In this document: positions 26,519 through 33,365 of the stretch, one piece after another
Layout of the letters: each line of letters starts with the position of its first letter
How positions within the stretch are numbered: position 1 is the stretch's first letter
Assembly (NCBI GenBank): GCA_963700775.1
Contig: CAVOYU010000006.1
Location: 186,001-250,000, forward strand
Direction of reading: 5' to 3'
DNA: 64,000 nt
Origin: Thermohalobaculum sp963700775
GTDB lineage: Bacteria > Pseudomonadota > Alphaproteobacteria > Rhodobacterales > Rhodobacteraceae
The notes under the pieces: generated by a model
Told to the model about the DNA's origin: nothing
The model's database searches: none
What the model saw: only the letters and a program-made list of their open reading frames with translations
Position numbers and translations under genes: made by a program

Positions 26519-26553
26519 AAAAAAGAGCCGCCTACCCTTTCGGGAGGCGGCTC
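26519..26553 (-). terminator. Rho-independent terminator of the SOS-box transcript
   Basis: Read on the minus strand: a 9-base stem (GAGCCGCCT / AGGCGGCTC, 26525-26533 with 26545-26553), an inner CCC/GGG pairing in the loop, then six U residues (26519-26524). It ends transcripts coming from the small membrane-protein gene at 26839, giving a message of about 370 bases. Confidence 0.85.
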
Positions 26554-26627
26554 AGGAGCGTTCCAGAGGGACCGGGAAGCTCGCAATCCGGCGAGGTGGG
26601 GTATTGGGAGCCGGATCGCGTGGCAGT

Positions 26628-26674
26628 GCCGCATCGGTGCGGCGGGAGGATCATCGGGGGACAACCGGTGATCC
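26628..26674 (-). other. Two hairpins downstream of the small SOS gene
   Basis: Bases 26628-26643 form GCCGCA-tcgg-TGCGGC, and 26648-26674 form a 10-base stem with one mismatch around a 7-base loop. Both lie between the stop of the 42-residue gene and its terminator, so the 3' part of that message is structured. I see no conserved open frame in 26554-26710. A regulatory RNA function is possible but unproven. Confidence 0.45.
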
Positions 26675-26710
26675 GATGCATCCCAGACTGGACCGCAGGC
26701 GAACAAGAAC

Positions 26711-26839
26711 TCAGAAATACGATGGCAAGGTGAAGCCGGCGAAGATCAACAGGCAGATGCCGGCGAATCCAAGCGCGTCCTGAATCGCCTCGCGCGGCGC
26801 CTTCGCGACGAAATCTCGGGCTTTGATCAGCATCGGCAT
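26711..26839 (-). CDS. Small single-span membrane protein under LexA-box control (42 residues)
   Basis: A charged, amphipathic first half (MLIKARDFVAKAPREAIQDA) is followed by one hydrophobic span, about residues 23 to 38 (LGFAGICLLIFAGFTL), and a short tail PSYF. GGAG lies six bases before the ATG at 26839. The promoter region holds two perfect alphaproteobacterial LexA boxes and the gene has its own terminator, so it is a separate unit that should be induced by DNA damage. In size, topology and control it resembles SOS-induced small membrane proteins such as SidA of Caulobacter (division inhibitor) or TisB of E. coli; I see no sequence match to either, so the function is inferred. A longer start at 26914 would lie inside the operator and is unlikely. 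Confidence 0.7.
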   Translation of the reverse strand: MPMLIKARDFVAKAPREAIQDALGFAGICLLIFAGFTLPSYF

Positions 26840-26880
26840 GGCGGGCTCCAACATCTGTTGTTCCAGTGTGTTGCCTCTAT

Positions 26881-26895
26881 GTTCTACTGATGTTC
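26881..26895. promoter_or_regulatory. LexA (SOS) box 1, GTTC-N7-GTTC
   Basis: Perfect match to the alphaproteobacterial LexA operator: GTTC at 26881-26884 and 26892-26895 with seven bases between. A further near-match half, GTTG at 26870, keeps the same 11-base step, so three half-sites lie in register. The box covers the predicted transcription start of the small membrane-protein gene. Confidence 0.85.
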
Positions 26896-26896
26896 G

Positions 26897-26925
26897 CATA
26901 AAAATCAAGAACATTTTGAGAACAA
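26897..26925 (-). promoter_or_regulatory. Promoter of the small SOS gene
   Basis: On the minus strand TTGTTC (26920-26925) and TTTATG (26897-26902) are separated by 17 bases, giving a start near 26890 and a leader of about 50 bases. LexA box 2 overlaps the -35 and box 1 covers the start, so bound LexA would block polymerase twice. Confidence 0.55.
26909..26923. promoter_or_regulatory. LexA (SOS) box 2, GAAC-N7-GAAC
   Basis: The reverse-complement form of the same operator: GAAC at 26909-26912 and 26920-26923, seven bases apart. Two perfect boxes within 43 bases are far above chance. The nearest other gene is recG, but only its 3' end lies here (stop at 26940), so the boxes serve the small gene downstream on the minus strand. 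Confidence 0.85.
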
Positions 26926-26939
26926 ACGCTCTTTCTGAT

Positions 26940-29030
26940 TCAACCGCTCTTCATCATCCGCACGGAATCGTCGCGCTCCATCAGATAGAGCAATGTTCTC
27001 AGCGCCTTGCCGCGGGGCGTCTCCAGCTCGGGGTCGCGTGTCATCTCCAGCCGCGCGTCGTCGCGGGCGAGCGCCATCAGCCCGGCATCCGACTCGAGCG
27101 AGGCGATTCGGAACTTCGGAACCCCCGACTGGGCCGTTCCGAGGAGGTCGCCGGCGCCGCGCAGGCGGAGGTCCTCCTCGGCGATGCGGAACCCGTCCTC
27201 GGTTTCGCGCATGATCGCGAGCCGCGCCCGGGCGGTCTCGCCAAGGGGCGGCGCATAGAGCAGCAGGCAGAAGGAACGTCCTGCCCCGCGCCCGACCCGG
27301 CCGCGGAGCTGGTGAAGCTGGGCGAGTCCGAAATGCTCGGCCTGTTCGATCACCATGATGGTCGCCTCGGGCACGTCGACGCCGACCTCGATGACCGTCG
27401 TCGCCACAAGGACCCGCTTCTCGCCCGTCTGGAAGGCCGCCATGGCGGCATCCTTCTCCTCGGCCGGCATCTGGCCGTGGACCAGCGCCACGTTGTCGGA
27501 GCCGAGCGCCGCAACCAGCGTCCGGTGGCGGTCCTCGGCCGCGACCAAGGGCACGATCTCGCTCTCGCCGACCAGCGGGCAGACCCAGTAGGCGCGCTCG
27601 CCGCGGGCGATGGCGGCCTTGAGACGGTCGACCACCTCGTCGTAGCGCTCGGCCGAGACCAGGCGGGTATCGACCGGTTGGCGACCCGCCGGCTTTTCGT
27701 CGAGAACCGAGATGTCGAGGTCGCCGTATCCAGCCAGCGCCAGGGTGCGCGGGATCGGGGTCGCGGTCATCACCAGCATGTCGGCGCCCTTCGGCGCCTT
27801 GGCGGTCAGCTCCATGCGCTGGCGGACTCCGAAACGGTGCTGTTCGTCGATCACCGCGAGGCGGAGGTCGTGAAACGCCACCCCCTCCTGGAACAGCGCA
27901 TGGGTGCCGATCACCACCTGCCCCGAGCCGTCGGCGATTGCGGCGAGCTTCTCGGACCGCTGGGCGCCCTTGTCGCGGCCGGTCAGCAGCACCATGCGGA
28001 TACCGGCCTCGCTGCAGACCCGCGCGATGTTGGTGCCGTGCTGGCGGGCCAGGATCTCGGTCGGGGCCATCAGCGCCCCCTGCCCGCCCGCCTCGGCGGC
28101 GACCAGCATCGCCATCAACGCGACCCAGGTCTTGCCGGCGCCCACGTCGCCCTGGAGGAGCCGCATCATCCGCTCGGGCTGGCCCATGTCGGCCGCGATC
28201 TCGGCCAGCGCCCGGGACTGGGCTCCGGTCGGGGCGTAACCGAAGGCGGCGGCGGCCTTCTCGCGGAGCCGCCCGTCGCCAACGGTTGCCTGCCCCTTCC
28301 CGCGCCGCATCCGCGACCGGGCGATCTGCAGGGCGAGCTGGTGCGACAGGAGTTCGTCATAGGCCAGCCGCTCGCGCGCCGGGGCGCCATAGCTCAGCGC
28401 CTGCGGCGTTGCGGGGTGGTGCACGGCGTGGAGCGCGGACGCCCATTTCGGCCAGCTCCGCGCACGCATGATCCCGGGGTCCAGCCATTCCGGCAGCTCG
28501 GGCAACCCCTCCAGCGCGCCGGCGACGGCTCGGGCGACGGCGCGCTGGGTCAGCCCCTCGGTCAGCGGGTAGACCGGTTCGAAAGGCTGCATGCCCTCGG
28601 CTTCCCGCTCGCTCAGGATCAGGTCGGGATGTGGCATCTGCAGGCGGCCGTCGTAGAACTCTGCCTTGCCGGAAATGACCCGGCGCTCGCCCTGAGGCAG
28701 CGCGCGCAAGACATAATCGCCCTTGGCGTGGAAGAACAGGATCTCGAACCAGACGCCGCCGCCCTCGGCGTGGACCCGGTAGGGCTGCCCCTTCTTGCGC
28801 GGCGGATAGTGCTCGCCGATGGTGGCGAGCACGGTCGCCACCTGCCCGGCCTCGATGCCCACCAGGCTCTCGCGCAAACGCCGGTCGACGAGGCCGTTCG
28901 GCAGGTGAAACAGGAGGTCGATCCGCCGGCCGATTCCCAGCCTTGCATAGTGCTGCGCCGTCTTCGGCCCCACCCCGGGCAGTCCGGTGACCTCGGCGAA
29001 CAGCGGAAACAGGATCTGCGGGCGCGGCAT
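26940..29030 (-). CDS. recG: ATP-dependent DNA helicase RecG
   Basis: 696 residues, full length. The N-terminal wedge domain begins with LPGVGPKTAQHYARLGI. Helicase motifs are clear: Walker A GDVGAGKTWVAL, motif Ia APTEILARQH, DEQH box VIDEQHRFGVRQR, motif III MTATPIPRTLAL, motif V ATTVIEVGVDVPEA and motif VI QLRGRVGRG. RecG remodels stalled replication forks and Holliday junctions. It lies 31 bases downstream of ligA on the same strand. The position next to a LexA-controlled gene fits a DNA-repair neighbourhood, but no LexA box was noticed before recG itself. Confidence 0.97.
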   Translation of the reverse strand: MPRPQILFPLFAEVTGLPGVGPKTAQHYARLGIGRRIDLLFHLPNGLVDRRLRESLVGIEAGQVATVLATIGEHYPPRKKGQPYRVHAEGGGVWFEILFFHAKGDYVLRALPQGERRVISGKAEFYDGRLQMPHPDLILSEREAEGMQPFEPVYPLTEGLTQRAVARAVAGALEGLPELPEWLDPGIMRARSWPKWASALHAVHHPATPQALSYGAPARERLAYDELLSHQLALQIARSRMRRGKGQATVGDGRLREKAAAAFGYAPTGAQSRALAEIAADMGQPERMMRLLQGDVGAGKTWVALMAMLVAAEAGGQGALMAPTEILARQHGTNIARVCSEAGIRMVLLTGRDKGAQRSEKLAAIADGSGQVVIGTHALFQEGVAFHDLRLAVIDEQHRFGVRQRMELTAKAPKGADMLVMTATPIPRTLALAGYGDLDISVLDEKPAGRQPVDTRLVSAERYDEVVDRLKAAIARGERAYWVCPLVGESEIVPLVAAEDRHRTLVAALGSDNVALVHGQMPAEEKDAAMAAFQTGEKRVLVATTVIEVGVDVPEATIMVIEQAEHFGLAQLHQLRGRVGRGAGRSFCLLLYAPPLGETARARLAIMRETEDGFRIAEEDLRLRGAGDLLGTAQSGVPKFRIASLESDAGLMALARDDARLEMTRDPELETPRGKALRTLLYLMERDDSVRMMKSG

Positions 29031-29061
29031 GGACGAAGGATGCGCGGAGTTGCCCGGCGGT

Positions 29062-31185
29062 TCAACCGCCGATCAGCGCCAGCCAATCGTCCTCGTCGAG
29101 GGTCTCGATGCCGAGCTCGGCGGCCTTCTTGAGCTTCGAGCCGGCCCCCGGCCCCGCCACCACGAGATCGGTCTTGGCGGAGACGGAACCCGCCACCTTG
29201 GCGCCAAGCGATTCGGCCCGCGCCTTCGCCTCGGCGCGGCTCATCTTCTCGAGCGTGCCGGTGAAGACGATGGTCTTGCCCGCCACCGGACTGCCTTCGG
29301 TCTTCGGGGCCTCGGTGTCGAGGGGCGTCACATGTTCGAGCAGGCGAGCGAGCGCCGCCCGATTGTGGTCGTCGGCGAAGAACGCGATCACCGCATCGGC
29401 GAGCACCGAGCCGACGCCGTCGATATTGTCGATCTGCGCGTGAACCTCCTGGTCGTCCGCTGCCGCGATCATCGTCTCCGCGAAGGCGCCCCATGTGAGA
29501 AAATGGCGGGCAAACATCCGCGCCGTGGTCTCGCCCACATGGCGGATGCCGAGGGCGAAAATGAATCGGGCGAGCTCGATCCGGCGGCGCTCTCGGATGG
29601 CGGCAAACAGGTTCTCGACCGATTTCTGGTTCGTCGGGCGGCCCTTTTCGTCGCGGCGGTAGAGGTCGATCTCGCCGGCCTCCTGCCGGCCTTCCAGCGT
29701 GAAGATGTCGGCCGGCTCGGCGATCAGCCCCTCCTCGTGGAAGCCCTCGACCTGCTTGGTGCCGAGCCCGTCGATGTCCATGGCAGCGCGGGAGACGAAG
29801 TGTTTCAGCCGCTCGACCGCCTGGGCCGGGCAGGTGAGGCCGCCGGTGCAGCGGCGGACCGCCTCGCCTTCCTCGCGGATGGCGGGACTACCGCAGGCAG
29901 GGCAGGTTTCGGGGAACTCGTAGGGCGCCGCCTCCTTCGGGCGATGGGCGAGGTCGACGTCAAGCACCTTGGGGATGACATCGCCCGCCCGGTAGACCGT
30001 CACCGTGTCGCCGATGCGCAGATCCCTGCCCTCGCGGATCGGATCTCCATCGGCGCCGCGGCCGGCTATGTAGTCCTCGTTGTGGAGCGTGGCGTTGGAG
30101 ACGACGACGCCGCCGACCGTCACGGGCTTGAGCCGGGCGACCGGCGAGAGCGCGCCGGTGCGGCCGACCTGTATGTCGATACCCTCGAGGATGGTCCAGG
30201 CGTGCTGCGCGGGGAACTTGTGCGCGATGGCCCAGCGCGGCGCGCGCGAGACGAAGCCAAGGCGTTCCTGGAGGTCGAGCCGGTCGACCTTGTAGACCAT
30301 GCCGTCGATGTCGTAGCCGAGGCTGGCCCGGCCCTCCTCGACCTCGTGGTAATGCGCGAGGAGATCGGCGACCGAGGCGCAGCGGCGCAGCAACGGGTTG
30401 GTGACGAAGCCCCAACCGCGCAGGGCTCCGATCACACCGGACTGCGTGTCGGCCGGCAGCTCGGACACCTCGCCCCAGGCATAGGCAAAGAAGCGCAGCG
30501 GCCGCCCGGCGGTGATCGAGGCGTCAAGCTGGCGGAGGCTGCCGGCGGCGGCGTTGCGGGGGTTGGCGAACACCTTGCCGCCCCTGGCCTCCTGCGAGGT
30601 GTTCAGCACCGCGAAGTCCTCGTGCCGCATGTAGACCTCGCCACGAACCTCGAACACCTCCGGGACCCTGCCCTTCAGGCGGTGCGGAATATCGCCGACC
30701 GTCCGGGCGTTGGCCGTGACGTTCTCGCCCTCGGCACCGTCGCCACGGGTCGCGGCCTCGACCAGCCGCCCGTCTTCGTAGCGGAGCGACAGCGACAGCC
30801 CGTCGATCTTCGGCTCGGAGGTGAAGACGATCTCCTGACTCGGCAGGCTCAGGAAACGGCGGATGCGGGCGACGAAATCCTCGATGTCCTCAACGGTGAA
30901 GGCATTCCCGAGCGACAGCATCGGCACCCGGTGGCGGACCTTGCTGAAGGTCTCGGACGGCGGCGCGCCAACCGTGCGGGTCGGGCTGTCCGACCGGGCG
31001 AGGTCGGGGAACGCCTCCTCCAGCGCGACCAGGCGGAGCTTCAGGGCGTCGTACTCGGCATCCGAGATGACCGGCGCGTCCTCGGCGTGGTAGGCCCGGT
31101 CATGGGCGGCGATCGCGTCGGACAGGCGATCGATCTCGGCCTTTGCCTCGTCCCGGCTCAGCTCCGCGGCTGCGCGCCTGTCCAT
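29062..31185 (-). CDS. ligA: NAD+-dependent DNA ligase LigA
   Basis: 707 residues. The order is standard: Ia/adenylation domain with the AMP-accepting Lys in EPKIDGLSLSLRYEDG, RGDGAEGENVT, OB fold, a four-Cys zinc finger (CPAC...CTGGLTC), helix-hairpin-helix repeats (DIDGLG, IDNIDGVGSV) and a C-terminal BRCT domain (GKTIVFTGTLEKMSRAEAK). It seals nicks during replication and repair. It lies six bases after the stop of prfB and 31 before recG, so the three are likely one operon. Confidence 0.97.
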   Translation of the reverse strand: MDRRAAAELSRDEAKAEIDRLSDAIAAHDRAYHAEDAPVISDAEYDALKLRLVALEEAFPDLARSDSPTRTVGAPPSETFSKVRHRVPMLSLGNAFTVEDIEDFVARIRRFLSLPSQEIVFTSEPKIDGLSLSLRYEDGRLVEAATRGDGAEGENVTANARTVGDIPHRLKGRVPEVFEVRGEVYMRHEDFAVLNTSQEARGGKVFANPRNAAAGSLRQLDASITAGRPLRFFAYAWGEVSELPADTQSGVIGALRGWGFVTNPLLRRCASVADLLAHYHEVEEGRASLGYDIDGMVYKVDRLDLQERLGFVSRAPRWAIAHKFPAQHAWTILEGIDIQVGRTGALSPVARLKPVTVGGVVVSNATLHNEDYIAGRGADGDPIREGRDLRIGDTVTVYRAGDVIPKVLDVDLAHRPKEAAPYEFPETCPACGSPAIREEGEAVRRCTGGLTCPAQAVERLKHFVSRAAMDIDGLGTKQVEGFHEEGLIAEPADIFTLEGRQEAGEIDLYRRDEKGRPTNQKSVENLFAAIRERRRIELARFIFALGIRHVGETTARMFARHFLTWGAFAETMIAAADDQEVHAQIDNIDGVGSVLADAVIAFFADDHNRAALARLLEHVTPLDTEAPKTEGSPVAGKTIVFTGTLEKMSRAEAKARAESLGAKVAGSVSAKTDLVVAGPGAGSKLKKAAELGIETLDEDDWLALIGG

Positions 31186-31191
31186 GGGTGC

Positions 31192-32323
31192 TCAGGCTTC
31201 CTCGGCCAGCGCCTCGGCACGGCTGAGGCCCGCCACCTCCTGGGCGAGCGCCGCGCTCATGAAGGCGTCGAGGTCGCCGTCGAGTACTCCTTGCGTGTCC
31301 GAGGTCTCGACCCCGGTGCGCAGATCCTTCACCATCTGGTAAGGCTGCAGCACATAGGAGCGGATCTGGTGGCCCCAGCCGATCTCTGACTTTGAATCGT
31401 GTGCATCTTGAATGGCTTGTGTACGTTTCTTCATCTCGATTTCATAAAGGCGCGCCCGCAGGGCTGCCCAGGCGTTCGCGCGGTTCTGGTGCTGAGACTT
31501 CTCTGAAGACGTGACCACGATCCCGGTCGGCAGATGCGTGATGCGCACCGCCGAGTTGGTCTTGTTGACATGCTGACCGCCGGCGCCCGATGACCGGTAG
31601 GTATCCAGCCGGATGTCCTTGTCGAGGATCTCGATCTCGATGGTATCGTCGATCACCGGGTAGACCCAGACCGACGAGAACGAGGTGTGGCGGCGCGCCT
31701 GGCTGTCGTAGGGCGAGATTTCGGACCAGCCGGTGCACTCCTGACTCCGTCTTCAGCCAGCCATAAGCGTTTCCGCCCTTGATCTGGTAGGTGGCCGACT
31801 TGATGCCGGCCTCTTCGCCCGGGGTCTCGGACATCAGCTCGACCTTGTAGCCATGAGCCTCGGCCCAGCGCACATACATGCGGGCGAGCATGGCGGCCCA
31901 GTCGCAGCTTTCCGTGCCTCCTGCCCCGGAGTGAACTTCCAGGAAGGTGTCGTTGCCGTCCACCTCGCCGGACAGCAGCGCCTCGACCTCCTTCGCCGCG
32001 GCCTCGTCGTGGAGCTTCCCGAGCGCGGCCTCGGCCTCGGCGACGATCTCCTTGTCGCCCTCGGCCTCGCCGAGCTCGATCAGCTCCACGTTTTCGTCGA
32101 GCGCCCGCTCCAGTGTCCGGTAGCCCTCGACCGCGTCGGCAAGCCGCTGGCGGTCGCGCATGACCTTCTGGGCATGGGCCGGATCGTCCCAGAGCCGCGG
32201 ATCCTCGGCCCGGGCGTTCAGCTCCTCGAGCCGGTGCGCGGCCGTATCCCAGTCAAGCCGCTGACGCAGAAGCTCAAGCGACTTCCCGATCTCCTCGACC
32301 ACGGCTTCGGTTTCGGCCTTCAT
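31192..32323 (-). CDS. prfB: Peptide chain release factor 2, frame broken by one base
   Basis: About 376 residues when corrected. It reads stop codons UAA/UGA and releases the chain; GGQ is present in SSGAGGQHVNKTNSAVR. One frame encodes residues 1 to about 200, to VHRLVR; the next frame continues with ISPYDSQARRHTSF. One extra base in the run of three at 31719-31721 explains the break. This is not the E. coli-type programmed site, which lies near codon 25 with an in-frame UGA; there is no such UGA here. As RF2 is normally needed for growth, sequencing error is the likely cause. The break falls exactly at the stop-recognition SPY(F) segment. Confidence 0.93.
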
Positions 32324-32403
32324 GGATTCCTCGGCGCCTGGATCATTGCGCGCCTAGATAGCGACGCGGCAGGCCGAGGTAAAGCATGCCGCCGGGTATC
32401 AGA

Positions 32404-33288
32404 TCAATTCGGATCGACCTCGAGCGGCAGGTCCGAGATCACGAATCCGGTCCCGGTGTCGACGAGCTGCACGCGGTAGCGGCCGGCGCGATCAGGGGCC
32501 TTGAACGTGGCCTCCAGGGCCTCGCCGCCATCCGACGCGGGTTGCTCGGACAGCACGGCGGCCGTTGCCGGATCGATGATCCGGTAGACCTGTCCCGGGG
32601 CAGCGGGGCCGTTCCAGCCGACGGTAAACTTGTCGCCCGCATTGACTTCGACCGGGGTCCGCAACCAGCCGGTGCCTCGCTCTACCACGATCGGCAGCAT
32701 CCTCAGGGCTGCGTGCCGTGACCCGCTCCAGTACCTGAGCTCGTAGCCGCCGAAGCGCTCCGGAGCGCGGATCATGGTGACGTTGTCCGCGCCCATCTGC
32801 CCGATGGCGGGCGCCTCGGACACCACCGCGCCAGCGGCCGGGTCATAGATCTGGATCATGTCGCCGGGGCCGCCGGGGCCGCGCCATGTGACCGGATTGT
32901 CGAGACCGGCACCGATGGCGCCGCTGATCGAAAGGGTCACCGGAGATGCCGCCACGTCGACGATGAACCGGGACTGCACGGTACCCGACGCCCCGACAAG
33001 GCGAAGCTCGTAGCTGCCCGGCTCCAACGGGCCGGTCAGTTGCGCCGTGCCTGCGACCACCGGAACGCTGTCCAACCTTTGCGGCCCGCCGGAGACTCCG
33101 ATCGGCCCCCACATCTCGACAGCCCCCTCACCGGCCACACTGACCGAGAATGGCTGCCCGGGATCGACGGTGCCGGGTGCCGTGATCGATTCCCCCGCCG
33201 CCTGAGCGGGAAGCGTCAGTCGCGCCAAGGGCGCGATGCTCAGGGCAGCGCAGGCGAGCGCCAGCGGCAGGACAAGTCGGCGGATCAT
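32404..33288 (-). CDS. Secreted protein with Ig-like repeats, function unknown
   Basis: 294 residues. A signal peptide covers about residues 1-30 (ending PAQAAG). The mature part contains about three repeats of roughly 90 residues. The clearest marks are VTWRGPGGPGDMIQIYDPAAG and VGWNGPAAPGQVYRIIDPATA, followed by an ending such as GRYRVQLVD. This is a diverged form of the GPxxxGDxIxI Ig-like repeat found in envelope proteins. Start by AGGAGA seven bases before the ATG. It lies between penicillin-binding protein 1A and prfB on the same strand, so an envelope role is a reasonable guess but no more. Confidence 0.7.
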   Translation of the reverse strand: MIRRLVLPLALACAALSIAPLARLTLPAQAAGESITAPGTVDPGQPFSVSVAGEGAVEMWGPIGVSGGPQRLDSVPVVAGTAQLTGPLEPGSYELRLVGASGTVQSRFIVDVAASPVTLSISGAIGAGLDNPVTWRGPGGPGDMIQIYDPAAGAVVSEAPAIGQMGADNVTMIRAPERFGGYELRYWSGSRHAALRMLPIVVERGTGWLRTPVEVNAGDKFTVGWNGPAAPGQVYRIIDPATAAVLSEQPASDGGEALEATFKAPDRAGRYRVQLVDTGTGFVISDLPLEVDPN

Positions 33289-33365
33289 TCGCGATCTCCT
33301 GTCTCGGGCCAAGATGGAGGCGCGCCCAATTGCCGGACACGGCACTCCGATCAGAGGAGCAGCGC

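Noticed and set aside
26098..26733. Open frame over the AT-rich patch with one hydrophobic span
   Set aside because: The frame stays open only because of the GC-rich sequence after it, has no clear ribosome site or stop near the span, and crosses the terminator and the small gene.
26840..26914. Longer form of the small SOS protein starting at 26914 (67 residues)
   Set aside because: That start would lie inside LexA box 2 and upstream of the predicted transcription start; the ATG at 26839 has a proper ribosome site.
26823..31389. Long plus-strand frames of 769 and 800 residues opposite recG and ligA
   Set aside because: They mirror recG and ligA codons and show no domain of their own.
31192..32323. 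E. coli-type programmed frameshift in prfB
   Set aside because: The break is near codon 200 with no UGA stop or slippery signal; a single extra base in a run explains it.
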